Source of the DNA: Smittia aterrima
Taxonomy: Eukaryota; Arthropoda; Insecta; Diptera; Chironomidae
Reading direction: 5' to 3'
Assembly (NCBI GenBank): GCA_033063855.1
Contig: CP093831.1
Coordinates: 2,728,001-2,792,000, forward strand
Length of the DNA stretch: 64,000 nucleotides
Below are positions 1 through 11,094 of this stretch, piece by piece. The stretch's first letter is position 1. Each line of letters opens with the position of its first letter. The position numbers were made by a program, and so were the translations under genes. The notes below the pieces were generated by a model, which was given only the letters and a program-made list of their open reading frames with translations, ran no database searches and had not been told where the DNA came from.

Positions 1-14
1 CTCTCTCGATTCAG

Positions 15-2493
15 ATGGGAAACATTTTGTGTAAAGATTCTCCGCGACGTGTCTACGTGAAGAGTCCGGTTGCTGGAAACCGCAACACTTCGTATAGCGT
101 ATACGAGCACCAAGTAAGCACACTTGATCATGATTTTCTATCAAAGGAACGTTACTTAAGTCATCTTAATCATCAGCAAATCCAACCAAACTCTTTGACG
201 AGAGACGATAGCGTAAGCCCGAAGCGATTTAACAACACGAGAACAAATTTGTGAGTTGAACTATAATGACGATGACGTTTGAGTCTTCTGTTACATAATA
301 TTTGATCATTATAGCTTCCACTCAACTCCAAACCTTGTCGATGGAAAAATGAATTCGACAATTAGCCTCGACGGAAGAATATTCGACAGTGGAAAATGTA
401 AATCTCCACCAGTTGCACCGCCAAGGAAGAAACGATCAACCTTGAAGAAGGGATCAACTTTACCAACATCATTTGCTGATGGATCAGTTCCAAACGGCTT
501 CAAAGACGTTTTCATTAACGGAGGCGTTTCGAAGGTTTTCCAGCATGAAGAAATCAAACGAAATGAGAAAGAAGATAACGTTGTTCAAACTCGTGCTGCT
601 TCCGAAAGCGAAGACGAAATGTCTCGCGAGAAGAAACTAAATGTTGGCAACAAGAAAACTGACAAGTTCTTCGGAGAAAGTTTATCTGACCATTTATCGG
701 ATGAGCCAGTGTTGAGAATCGATGAGTCCAAGGACGAAACTGATGTAAATTACACAGCAGACAAAAAACTTTTCTTCTTGATGAACATGCTTGAGCAAGA
801 TCACGATGAAGAAAGCAATGACATCAAATTAGAAATCTCAAAAAATAATGAAGAACCAATCGATCGCAAACGTGCTGACGAGGAAGACGATGAAGTTTTG
901 TATAAAGGAAGAGTGCCAGTTGAAGAGCCGCCTTTCATCGCACGCAAGAAAGTAGTTAAGCACATTTGCGACGACGATGATCACATGCATCATCTTCGCT
1001 TCCACAACCACGAGAAGGACACTACTGATTCTGATTCTCACATAACTGCTCCACCCAAACCTGACAGAGACTTCTCGAAATATCATTCGAACCCACTCGA
1101 AGTTGACGAAAAAGCTTTGGAGGAGATTCAAGCAAAACCTCGTTTGACAAAATTGATTTCACGTGAGAGTCTTCCTTCTCCTCCTGAAGCTCCAAAGAGA
1201 AAAAGCGGAATTGGATCTTTACCGGGCACTCCTACAATCACAATCGAATCGATCGATTTCATTATTTCCAATGAAAATATTACGAAAAAAGAGATCGTCG
1301 AACCAGTCAAAGAAAAGATTGAAAACGTGGTCAATGAAGAGGAGACTGTCAAAAGAGGACACAGACGACATCAACCTTTAACAATGTCGCGAACTCCCGA
1401 CCATGACCCAATTCTAAAAGATGAACCTCAAACTCCACAAACTCCAATCTTCACTCACGAAATCATGGATCACGTGTTCAAAAAAGCTTACGGCTTTCAA
1501 GGCTTTCACCCTGAAGACACTGAACATAATCACGATGACGGCAGTTCAACAGTAGCCCCGAAGAGCAAATTAACGACTCGAAAGATATCAGTAACTCGAA
1601 AAATTAGCACTGAGAGTATGTCGTCATCGGTTGATGGAGATTCGGCAAGATCAAACGAGCTTTTACCACCGGGCTCGCCAAGAAAGAAGATTTCTTTCTC
1701 CGACGATCCATTATCGAGGATAAGTGAGTGTTTATCAACTGGCGACGATCAACCTCGAACTCCACCAACATCACCAATGAAGAATCGCGATTATAATCAA
1801 ATGTTAAATGCTGCGTCGATGAAAGACATCATTGACGAAATCTACAGTAAAAACTCGGAAATTATGATTGAATTTCAATCGTATTTGGAGAAATCAATTG
1901 AGTCTAAACCAGTCATAAATGTAGATGAGGAGAAAGAGTTCTTGAAGAAGAAGGGAATCTCTGATAATGAGTTCACACGAACACCTGAACCAAAGCTTTC
2001 TGAACGAAATGACGAAGAGGTCGATGACAATCAATCGTACAGCGATTCATTTGAAAGCACTGACACCGAGCAGGAAACGATCACTGAGTTAGGAAAAGGT
2101 CCAAACAAAATGCCGAAGTTTAATACGCGAAGACGAGAGTCGATTGAAGATGTTGATAATTGGTTCAACAATCATCTAAAGATGGATCAAAATGAATCGG
2201 ATATTTGTGGATTCATGGAAGGAACTGAGCCAACAGGAGCAATCGGTTACGATCATCAGAAGATTTTCCCATTCGGTCGAACAATCACAGGAAGACGCGA
2301 TTCATCGTCAGAAGAATTCTTTGCTGGTCTTCCTCAAACTATCACAAGATCCCATATTGCACCTCTCAGGGAAAGTGAAAGCAGCATTTCCGAAGACGAA
2401 AGCAAATCAAAGATCGAAGATCGACAAACATCGCCAGATCATTCAACGCTTTTGAAGTTTTTAGACAAAGAAGCGAAGAAAGAAATAATCTAG
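15..2493 (+). CDS. Unidentified disordered protein with MGNxxC N-terminus and SH3-ligand motifs
   Basis: I do not recognise this gene. Two exons, 15-250 and 315-2493, are joined by a 64-bp GT..AG intron (donor GTGAGT at 251, acceptor ATAG at 311-314). The frame is kept and gives 804 residues. The start is MGNILC, which fits N-myristoylation at Gly2 followed by palmitoylation at Cys6 and suggests membrane attachment. The rest is charged, Ser/Thr/Pro-rich and has no recognisable fold. It contains three PxxPxR class II SH3-ligand motifs (PVAPPR near residue 111, then PPKPDR and PEAPKR), many SP/TP sites and a His/Asp-rich patch (DDDDHMHHLRFHNH). A scaffold role is inference. The start is preceded by a good acceptor (TTCAG at 10-14), so an upstream exon, coding or 5' UTR, probably lies outside the window. 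An AATAAA signal follows the stop at 2575-2580. Confidence 0.75.
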
Positions 2494-2574
2494 ACATTCA
2501 ACATTTCCCTCTTAATCTTAAAGAATCAAAGTATTAACGATAGTTTAGTTTGCCTTATCGAATCTTAACAGAAA

Positions 2575-2580
2575 AATAAA
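2575..2580 (+). terminator. Poly(A) signal of the first gene
   Basis: AATAAA lies 82 bp after the stop codon at 2493, followed by a T-rich stretch. Confidence 0.55.
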
Positions 2581-2784
2581 ACTTTAACTTCAAATTCATT
2601 TTTGAGCAGAAAAAACTTTTTTTTTCATCAGAGTTTAAGCAAACTTTGCTTGATTCAAGTTCATTGGAAAATCATTTTAAGACGAAATTCAGAATCGTTC
2701 AGACGTTTATCGAAATCTTTTGCTGAAATTTTTTGTTTTCCTTAAATTCCTTTTTTTGTTTCCCTTTATCAAGTTTCTGAAGCA

Positions 2785-4105
2785 ATGTGGTAAGAAAATG
2801 AAGCTTTAAAAAGCTTGAAGATCTGAATTTTCATTTTCTTTTTGTTTCATCAAGTGATCAAAATGGAGTTCAAATTTTGGATTGCGATCCTCGTTTGATG
2901 TGTCAGCCGTTCGATTACTCATCAGGCGATCAATACGCGACTGCTGCAACTTGTGAGCAGCCGAATTATAGTCAGTCAGACTGCAATCAATACGTTCAAC
3001 AAAATGAGAATTATGACAGTTCGAACAACGAGCAACAATGTTATCCGCAAAGCCAACCTTGTTACGAACCATGTCAGCCAAGTCAGAGCTATCAAGAGGC
3101 TTGCGATCAGACTCAACAGTACGAAGTTCAATGTGATCCATGTCCTCAACCTCAGCGTTGTAATCCTTGTGAACCTTATGGGCCACAGCAAATGCCATGC
3201 GAGCAAAGCTGTCGACCTCGTTATCCGTGCCCTCCTCCATGCAGTCCAACTTGCTCTCCATTTACTCGAAAGCGATATGTTCAACCGGCACGACGTGAAA
3301 GCTGTAAACCAGTTATTCGCTATCAACAACCTTGCGTTCCTATGACAAGTGACACGATTTACAAGAAATCATTCGACTACATTGATCAAAAGACTGCTGC
3401 TGCATGTCGGATGCCACCTGTTATGCCAAACGGTCAACTTCAAGCAAATTGCGGCGAGTTTGCGAAAGAAACTGTCACGAAGGTAACTTTGTTCAATTAA
3501 AACTTGTTTTGGAACTTCATTGATTTGTTTCCTTAGCTCTCTTATCAACCATTCTGTTGTCCCGAACGTGCCAAGCCAATCTACCCGAACTCACCATCGC
3601 TTCTTGGACAGGGACCAATGCAGGCACTCACAACTCAAAAACACGATTTCGTTCCAAAGTATCAATTCAGAAGATCAAAGTGTGCTCCTAATGATAACAT
3701 TGGAAAATCTTGTGGTTGCATTGAGCGATCGACAATTCAGAAACTTTCGTTCATGCCTCCTAATATGAGATGCTTCACTCGAGCGGAGTCGTGCAAGCCA
3801 ATCGTCAGCTACAAGCCTCCAGAATGTAAGATTGAAGTTGAATGCAACATCAACTGAGTAATCATTTTATTCTTTCAGTGCCAATGGAATTTGAGACAAC
3901 ACAAAAGCTTAGCTTCATGCCTGTCTGTCCCTCACCGAGAGAAGAGATGCCATGGGCACGGAGAGCCGCCTATTGTCCGCCTACTGTCAAATTCGCTAAA
4001 GACACTGTTGCGAAGCTTTCTTATCAACCGCCAGGATGCTTCATCAACTCGAATGAGAATTGCTGTGAGGTCCAATACGATGATGCACCACGAGCTTCCT
4101 GTTGA
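2785..4105 (+). CDS. SAXO-like (FAM154) Cys-rich axonemal microtubule-stabilising protein
   Basis: The model has four exons, 2785-2789, 2855-3482, 3537-3825 and 3879-4105, encoding 382 residues. The first coding exon holds only ATGTG; splicing to 2855 gives M-C-D-Q-N-G-V and continues in frame. The first half is rich in Cys, Gln and Pro (runs such as PCPPPCSPTCSPF). The second half has a recurring unit of about 35-60 residues around T-[VI]-x-K-L-S-[FY]-x-P followed by Cys and then K-P-x-[VI]-x-[YF] (YKKSFDY, TKLSYQP, QKLSFMPPN, QKLSFMPVC, AKLSYQPPG). Such repeats resemble the Mn modules of the SAXO/STOP-like family, which bind and stabilise ciliary and flagellar microtubules; insect members are mostly expressed in testis. 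Assignment to the family is moderately sure, to a specific orthologue not. An AATAAA signal lies at 4165-4170. A downstream in-frame ATG (2898) is an alternative start. Confidence 0.72.
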
Positions 4106-4790
4106 ATTATTTAAATCGTCACTTCTTGACTTAATTTTCTTTTATTCCAGATTTTTTTCATGAGAATAAAACCTAAAACTAAACAGAATTTACTTTTCTC
4201 TTGGTGATAAGAAACGGCGATTAAATATTAGAACTCTATCTACGTAACAGCGGTTTATGATTGAATCGATCGAGAATTGATCTGCGAAAGTTTTATTTTT
4301 TCTTGCCACAGCGACACTGTGACGTTGAGAGGGAAATAATAAATGCGAAATAAAAATATTAACAACAGAAAAACCGAAGGAAAAGAAGAAAGCGGAAGCG
4401 AAATTTTCATTTTCGCGAAGCGACTAGCAAACTCATTATTTTCTGTGGCGAATGGAAAAATATTTCGCAAAAGAATTTCTCAGGATGAAGGGCTTGAGCA
4501 AAGAGGGGGCGATAAAATCTCATAAATTAATTGATCTGGCGGTCTCCGCCTCACATGGAATGCTTGTTTGACATAAATTGGATTACTTTCTTTAATCAAT
4601 AAACATTTGTTGTGACTCACGTCTCACTTTAAGCTTAAACTTTTTTTAAACTTCCCGACTATCTAAGAATGAAACAAGAAACGCAAATCGAATGATAGGT
4701 CCACGTTACGACAGTTCTTTGATGATGATAGTAAGGCAAATGATGAAAGAGTTTTTTCTATTTTGAGGATCCTTCAATTGGCAGCCGAAT
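4106..4790. other. Convergent intergenic spacer
   Basis: This spacer separates the 3' ends of the SAXO-like gene (+) and PI4KII-alpha (-). Apart from the SAXO poly(A) signal AATAAA at 4165-4170 I see only AT-rich unique sequence. No RNA gene or coding potential is supported. Confidence 0.5.
4165..4170 (+). terminator. Poly(A) signal of the SAXO-like gene
   Basis: AATAAA lies 60 bp after the stop at 4105. Confidence 0.55.
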
Positions 4791-7700
4791 CTAACACCAC
4801 GAGAAGATTGGGCTTTTGTTCTGAAAACGTTGCTTAAATGAATCGAATCGATTCGATCCTTGATTGTGTTTTGATCTAGAAAACAAAATTCGAATTTAAT
4901 TAAATTTCATTGATTTCCAAAAAAGTCTCTCACCTTTCTACTATAACAGCCGGCATCTGAACAAGTTGCACTGGACTCTTCCCGTCTTTTAAAGCCTGAG
5001 TCAAATTGAGGATCTGTCCGCGCATCACTGACATTTGTTTCTCGAAGAGTCCTTTATCAAAACCTTTGTCTTGCTTAAAAAGTTCGTTTAAATCATTGCA
5101 CAAGTCCTCGACGAAATTTAAATCGGCCAATAGCGGAAGCACAAGATCCTTGATTTCTTGGCTGAATGGAACTTTGGCTTGCGGCAACCATGCCCAGTGA
5201 TACGGATATGCGCGCCACGAATCAGGATGCTTGAAGGGAAACGCTAGACCATTGTCAATCGCAGCGATTCTAATCTCAGGGATCTCAACCATATTCCAAT
5301 CGTCAATTTCATGTCTCGAGATTGAAGTGGCACTTCCATTACGAAGAACTCCATTCGACTGAGCATTTGTTGTTGGTGTCGCAAGAGTAATGAAGTTGTT
5401 GTTGATAGAGTTTGCACTTCCATTGAGACTTCTGTTCGCAGATGTTGATGGCGTGTCATATTGGATCAGCCAATTGTCGTTGCCACGATCTGTGTTTCGA
5501 ATTATGTAGTCGAGAACCACGAGCCTTTCAAATTGAAATTGGAACTTCTGAGCCATTCTAGTTGATAAAGGTTCTTGCTCAAATCGTCTAAGCCAATGAT
5601 CTGCATCTTTAAACCCGTCGACGAACAGCTGGAATGATCCAGTCTTTGGTGGCAATGTCATCCGTTTGAATCGAGCAGCGGGAACTCTTTCTTTGATCGT
5701 TCTCTTTATTTTAGCTTTCTGTCGATCGATCCGCGGATAATTAAAAGTCTCTGATACCAAGCGAACGACTCTTGTCTTTGGAACAATGTCAAGACTCAAT
5801 CTAGTGTCGACAAGGCTCGCACCTGCTTCTGACAAATATCCTTGATTTGGTATTAGGCAAGCTCGTCCAAAACAGCATGGACAGCATAACTTGTGAAAGA
5901 GCTTCGTCCATTTAGGATTTAATCTTCCATAAGGTTCTTCATCTTTGGGTTTGAAGACAGCTACGACTTTCTAAAAGATTATGATGTCTTTAGTTTTATT
6001 TCTTCTGAAGTTATTTTGTCTGAGTGTTCAATCGATACCAAAATCATTTTGCTAATCTTAATAACTTAAAATGATTCCTCGATCGATTAGTTTAATCTAC
6101 GCTAACTTTTCTTAACAGACATCAAATTAATCTTGTGTGATGTCATCAATGAAAAGTAAGCGAAACACTCCATCTCAAAGTTTATTCGATTACTCACATT
6201 CGCAGGGTTTTTCACAAAATACGATCCACTGCTCCCTTGATAGATTCTGTCTGGATATATTCCTGCATCGATTGCAATCTCAGCTTGATAGACCAAATCA
6301 CTGAAGTGTGGGTCATCTGAAATTTAAACGAAAGTATTAAAACAACGTATTGGTAAATACTCGAAGCGTGAAGTTCACAAAAGTAAGCCACGACGATGAA
6401 TCATCATTTCCTTTTGCATTGTTTAAGTTCTTATCATTTTCTTGTTCCTTCGAAATTATGCAAATTAAGCTTTGCAATCGAGGTTGGAAGTTGCAGCAAG
6501 AAATATTACTCGTTACTCGCCTTTCTCCAAATATTCATTCATGCGCCCTGCAACGCAATAAAGGTCATCGTCCAATGCAATATCTGGCGGACCCGGAGAG
6601 CGCTCTGGCGATATCAAGACATTTGACAAAATCTCAGCATTTTTCTCAAGCGGCATGAGGTTCAAGTCTACAATCAGCTTGTCCATTAATTCAATTAAAA
6701 TCAAGTTTCTCTCTCTTCTCCGTAGTTTGTTTCACTCAATAAATGCTCGTGGCTCAACGTGTAAACACCAACTGACTCAACTTCTGTTTTCAGGACGTTA
6801 TTTTTGCAAAAATAAATTCACGAGGGGAGAGCGATACATTAAAGTGTTTGCGAGTAAAATCATTTCACGGTTAACTAGAAAACGATTGAAAGTTTCTTAA
6901 TAGTTTTCCATTTTCCGCCCCTTGAAACTTTTAAAAGCTTTTGCTTTGTATGTTAAAAATTTGCATTTAGTTCGACTGTGAGTGTTGGATGAAGGCGAAA
7001 CACACAAGAAAATATTAAACAAGCATGAATAAATTAAACTCAATAAGTTTCTGCTGTCGTCGATGAAATGATGAAGAGTGAAGCTCATCGGGGAAGTCAT
7101 CAGTTTGGGGTCGATTAAAGTGGATCAAACATTTTGACGAGTTAGATGGAAATGTTCAAGCTTCTGCTTAGTCATTAAAATTGCAAGTTTGACATGTGGG
7201 ATGAAGCTATAGCGGTAAGAGAAAACAAGAAGACTTAAATTGCCATTTCTTGAAAGGATTGTGGCTGAATCCTAATCTCTAAGAGAAAAGGTTTTAAATC
7301 TTTCTACCTTCAATTTCAACCCACATCACAACTAAACCAAAAATATTTTTTTGTTACAACGTTTCGATTAAACTTTTTGTCGAAATTTCAAGGTCTTTTG
7401 CGAAATAACAAGTGACGATGCTCTCTGATCGATTGTTTGTACTTTCATGAGACCTCTCAAGGTTCGTCTGCCAGTCTTTTTGATTTATTTTCGTGACACG
7501 CTAAACTGACAAGAATAAAATGCTTTCATGGCGTTCCCAAAATTCTTGGCTTCGAGTCACAAATCAGCGGTTTAGAACCATGAACGGAGACAAAAGCTTT
7601 TATTTGTCCCAAGACTTTTTGACATCGGAACTTAAATTTCTCGTTACACTCCATGCATGAGTTGTGCGATGGTGACAAGAAAATATTTCGAAGCCCTTCA

Positions 7701-8384
7701 AGGTGTATCAACCGCAATAACAATTCCTCCAGACATTTCTTATCGATTGAATAATCGAGACCGATTCCACCCCAAACGCAATTATCACTTGTCTATGACT
7801 CAAATCTAGTTCTACGATGCATTGTTTGGTTTGGCGAATTTTTGTAGTGACCCCGCGTTTCAAGTTCCGACGAATGTACGTCACTCTCGACTAAATAATT
7901 TACAAACTCTGATGATTCACAATTGTGAGTTCCCACCAATACCCAGATAAGAATTTGAATTGCGCTTTAAATGGTCACTAGCTACTGAGTCACGATTGGC
8001 TTCTCATCTTTGGTCCTTAGGTTCAAATTTTTATCGCTTGTTCGAAACTTGTTCGAGAAATTTGATAAGAACGTGACTGCAGCGATTTCCAGCTGTTCGA
8101 CCACAAAGGAAGAAGATTACGCGAATTCTTTGAAATATAAAAATCTCACCTGGAAATTGATTATACGTGATGTGGTCATGGTGATCTCCACCCAACAAGG
8201 GCTGAGCTTCACCGCTTGTTCCCTCCGAATCTTCCAGATTGTTGTGATAGTCTTTGAACGAAACGTCTGGTATTAACTCTTGGAAGTTGGAACTATTTTG
8301 ATTTTTCTCATTCGCATCAATCTCTCTGTGGTTGATCACTGGCTCTGTATCGAAATCGATTGTCACTAAGTTTTCAGTTGTCAT
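4791..8384 (-). CDS. PI4KIIalpha: Phosphatidylinositol 4-kinase type II alpha
   Basis: The complete four-exon model on the minus strand is 8150-8384, 6198-6316, 4934-5970 and 4791-4875, giving 491 residues. The enzyme makes PI4P on trans-Golgi and endosomal membranes. Visible family marks in order are: an acidic dileucine AP-3 sorting signal (EAQPLL) in the N-terminal tail; FPDDPHFSDLV rebuilt across exons 1-2; the nucleotide-binding loop QGSSGSYFVK; VFKPKDEEPYG; the palmitoylated CCPCCF motif; NQGYLSEAGASLVD; the catalytic RNTDRGNDNW; AAIDNGLAFP; HPDSWRAYPYHWAWLPQAKV; and the conserved C-terminus (NKSPIFSWC) in the small last exon. An Asn/Ser-rich insert of roughly 50 residues follows the RGNDNWLIQYD segment and is longer than in vertebrates. 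Intron 1 is 1.8 kb and the others are short. All splice junctions preserve frame, so the assignment is firm. Confidence 0.95.
6317..8149 (-). other. PI4KII-alpha intron 1 (1.8 kb)
   Basis: This is the only long intron of PI4KII-alpha, between the N-terminal tail exon and the first kinase exon. Donor GGTGAG ends at 8149 and acceptor TTTCAG lies at 6317-6322. The sequence is AT-rich with short open frames only. I see no nested gene or repeat. Confidence 0.7.
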
Positions 8385-8744
8385 GAGGAGATCTTAACAC
8401 TTATTTAAAGCTTGAATCATCAATTTTGCAGAAAATTTACAAAATTCTTTTTTTGCGAAAAACACTAGCGATTGACCCGTGAGAACTAAGGAAATTGAGA
8501 ATTGGAAAATGAAGCTTCAAGAAGTTTGAATTGTTTGAGAAATACTAGAGAATGATTAAGTAAATGCGAGACTGAGAGTAGCTAGTTGGTTGTTGATAGT
8601 TTCGTTAACTAAATAATTGAGATGAAATCTCTGACGAATAAAATTATAAAAAGATTGACAGAACGGCTCATGTTGGAAGGTTCGTAATTTACTGAACGAG
8701 TCAATAAGTTTCCCGCTTAAAAAAAATTATTTTGTGAATTAAAA
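8385..8744. promoter_or_regulatory. Divergent promoter region, PI4KII-alpha / Cdc6
   Basis: There are 360 bp between the PI4KII-alpha start codon (-) and the Cdc6 start codon (+), so both promoters and 5' UTRs must share this stretch. I could not place a definite TATA box or initiator. The role is inferred from gene orientation alone. Confidence 0.5.
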
Positions 8745-10284
8745 ATGCCTCGCACATTAAGAAGCTCAGCCAAGGCTAACGTAGAATCTAAAGAGAATGT
8801 GATCACGACTTTAGTTGAGGAGCAAAAGACTCCGAAAGCGGTTCGAAGAAAGCAGAAAAGGATAATTCCAAATTCTTCATCGAGTTCGGATGATTCGTCG
8901 CCACCGAAATCTCGTCGCTCTAACTCGCTATCACCTCTCGCAGGAAGTTTCGCGAATAAGCTTAATGTAACTACTCCAAAGAGAACGAACATGGGATCAG
9001 CTCGCTGTGCTCTAACAGGAAATTCTGATTTGAGCTTGCCCGGAAGAGAGAAGGAGTATGAAGAGCTGATGACTTACTTAATGGAACTTATTAAATCAAA
9101 AGGCTCAGGAAGCATGTACATCAGCGGAACTCCTGGAACTGGTAAAACACTCAATTTTCACTTTTTAAAAATATTTCTGACTTCGATTGATTTTAGGAAA
9201 AACCGCGACACTTTCCAAGATCGTCAACTCTAATGAATTGAAATCAAAGCTCAGGATTGCTTTCATCAATTGTACAAGCGTCACTTCGATTGGTGCAATT
9301 TATAAGAAAATATGCAGAGACTTGAAATTGGAGACTGAGACTATGAGAGAGAAGGACTGCCTTGTTGCTATTGAAAAATATTTAAAGAAAAGTAAGAAGA
9401 CAACTCTACTTGTCCTTGATGAGATTGATCAGCTTTGTGCCAGCGGCAAGAATCAAGACGTGCTGTATCAAATTTTCGAGTGGCCTTCGATTATGAATTC
9501 CAAACTCATTCTTGTTGGAATTGCGAACTCGCTTGATCTCACTGATCGCATGCTCGATCGTCTTAATACATGCGAGCTCAAGCCAAAAGCAATGCACTTT
9601 GCTCCTTACACAAAGAGTCAAATTGTGGATATTTTCAAGAGTCGGTTGGAAGAAAGTGGAGTTAGCGATTTGTTCCCTCCAGTTGCGATTCAACTGCTGG
9701 CTGCTAAAGTTTCTGCAGTTTCTGGCGATATCCGCCGTGCGCTTAACATTGGAAAACGAGTCATTGAAATGGCTGAACTGGAGAAAAAGAGAAACGCAAA
9801 GACTATTGACATCAGAAAGGTTGAAGCTTTGATTGACGACTCAACGACGACTGACACACCAAAGCTTGAAGATAAAAAAATCGAGATGAAGAACGTTATG
9901 TCGGTCCTGAGCGATGTTTATGGAAATACTCAAAAGTTTAGCGACGACGTCGACGCTTCCTTTCCAGCTCAACAGAGAATTCTCGTCTGTACATTGCTGC
10001 TCATCATCAAACACGACAAAAAGAAGATCATCACTGTCGGACGTCTTAACGATGTGTACAAGAGAGTTTGTCGAAACCGCAACATTGAATCGACGGACCT
10101 CGCAGAATTTTACAATCTTTGCCTTTTAACTGAAACTCGCGGAATCATCAAAATCTTAACGAAGAAGGAGCCGAGATTTCATCAAGTTCAACTTCAGTGG
10201 GATGAGAACGAAGTAATTGCAGCGCTAAAGGACAAACAAATGATTACGAGTATTTTAAACGAGAAACACTTGCTCACTCATTAA
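8745..10284 (+). CDS. Cdc6: Cdc6, AAA+ replication licensing factor
   Basis: Two exons, 8745-9141 and 9197-10284, give 494 residues; the 55-bp intron splits the Walker A codons. Cdc6 binds ORC at origins and loads MCM2-7 in G1. The N-terminal 85 residues are basic and Ser-rich with SP/TP sites for CDK and a KEN degron (residues 16-18). The AAA+ domain follows, with LPGRE, Walker A GTPGTGKT rebuilt across the splice, Walker B LLVLDEIDQL, sensor 1 VGIANSLDLTDR, and sensor 2 near SGDIRRALNIG. A winged-helix C-terminus runs from about residue 380 (QQRILVCTLLLIIK to the end). The length and lack of a BAH domain favour Cdc6 over Orc1. AATAAA lies at 10291-10296. A second, broken copy of the winged-helix coding sequence lies at 12582-12822. 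Confidence 0.93.
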
Positions 10285-10290
10285 ACATTA

Positions 10291-10296
10291 AATAAA
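10291..10296 (+). terminator. Poly(A) signal of Cdc6
   Basis: AATAAA lies 7 bp after the Cdc6 stop. Part of this 3' UTR (10303-10350) is repeated at about 12775-12822. Confidence 0.55.
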
Positions 10297-10350
10297 TTTT
10301 TGAATTCATGTTTTGACAAATGTATTTTCGGACTTTTATTGAAACTTCAG

Positions 10351-10488
10351 AGGCTCTAGTTGCAGATATAGGTGCTATTTGAACTTAGCGGCTTTCCCTT
10401 ACAAAAATTTAAACAAATCTGTATGGTAAAGGGTAAATTTGACCGGTATTTCAAATGGAACCTATATCTGCAACTTTAACCACTTCAG
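10351..10488. mobile_element. Foldback MITE-like element 1, with unoccupied paralogous site
   Basis: The element is about 131 bp and nearly palindromic. The left arm AGTTGCAGATATAGG starts at 10358 and returns as CCTATATCTGCAACT ending at 10475. Similarity extends inward (TATTTGAA against TTTCAAATG, then CCCTTAC against GTAAAGGG). It is bracketed by ACTTCAG at 10344-10350 and 10482-10488, consistent with a 7-bp target-site duplication. The duplicated copy of this locus near 12815-12830 reads GAAACTTCAACCTAATCG with no insert, which gives an unoccupied site and fixes the boundaries. It has no coding capacity, so it is non-autonomous. The superfamily is not determined. Confidence 0.75.
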
Positions 10489-10515
10489 CATAATCGTAGT
10501 AGCGTTGTTGGTTCT
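10487..10515 (-). pseudogene. Fragment of the Nup62 3' end (duplicate)
   Basis: About 27 bp (TAATCGTAGTAGCGTTGTTGGTTCTG on the plus strand, interrupted here for length) repeat the last codons of Nup62 found intact at 12825-12852. The stop is lost: the reverse strand reads TAT where the functional gene has TAG. It follows MITE 1 directly and marks the right edge of the left-hand duplicate. Confidence 0.7.
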
Positions 10516-10755
10516 GTCTATAATGGCACACGGTTTTTTAAATACTAAAATAAAAATGAAAAAGTTAGCTTTTGTTTGTATGTTTAAATGTTTATTCTAA
10601 TCGTTTTTCAAACTATGTTCATTTAAGCGGGCCTCGCGTACAATAAATTTTCAATTTTCTAAAAAGAATGCATTCGAGAAAAAAATTCCTTCCTCTCCTC
10701 TACAGTTTACTAATTAAGAATTTTCGCAATATCGTCCATGATTTATTTTTTTATT

Positions 10756-10957
10756 TAGAGTAAGTGGGGTTATTCGCCGTAGATATTATTCGCCTTAAAG
10801 CCGATTGTGCTTAAGTGGGTGACAATTTTAATACGGCTAATTAGGCCGTAGATAGAACACCAAACATACTACCTACGGCATAATTAGCAGTCTTAAAATT
10901 GAGCACAATCGGCTTTGAGGCGAATAATATCTACGGCGAATATCCCCACTCACTCTA
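10756..10957. mobile_element. Palindromic MITE 2 with ~57-bp terminal inverted repeats
   Basis: The element is 202 bp and starts TAGAGTAAGTGGGG. It ends with the near-perfect reverse complement CCCCACTCACTCTA. The arms, about 57 bp each, differ at only 3-4 positions (shared core ATTCGCCGTAGATATTATTC). The interior is itself foldback (GCTAATTAGGCCGTAG against CTACGGCATAATTAGC around a short loop near 10865-10880). A TA dinucleotide at each end is compatible with Tc1/mariner-type TA target duplication, but that class is inference. There is no open frame, so it is non-autonomous. It lies just downstream of the F-box gene 3' end, and the transcript could form a long hairpin. Confidence 0.82.
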
Positions 10958-11094
10958 AAACATTACAATTAGAACAAAACTTATGGTTTGGGATAATTTT
11001 TACACGTCAACATCACCAATAAATAATCCAAATTTGTTCCAAAGAATGCGTCTTGGTTTACCAGCCTTTTTCCTAGTCGCTAACTATCACTTTT

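Noticed and set aside
2806..3261. A 151-codon minus-strand frame opposite the SAXO-like gene
   Set aside because: It lies wholly antisense to a Cys-rich coding exon whose repeated codons create open reverse frames; it has no domain or start context.
4820..4860. Apparent end of PI4KII-alpha at the in-frame stop just after VIVER (about 4930)
   Set aside because: A strong donor (GTGAGA at 4933) splices to 4875 and rebuilds the conserved C-terminus ending SPIFSWC, so the stop by read-through is not the main product.
6350..6658. A 102-codon plus-strand frame in PI4KII-alpha intron 1
   Set aside because: Intronic on the other strand, low-complexity hydrophobic translation, and no splice partners.
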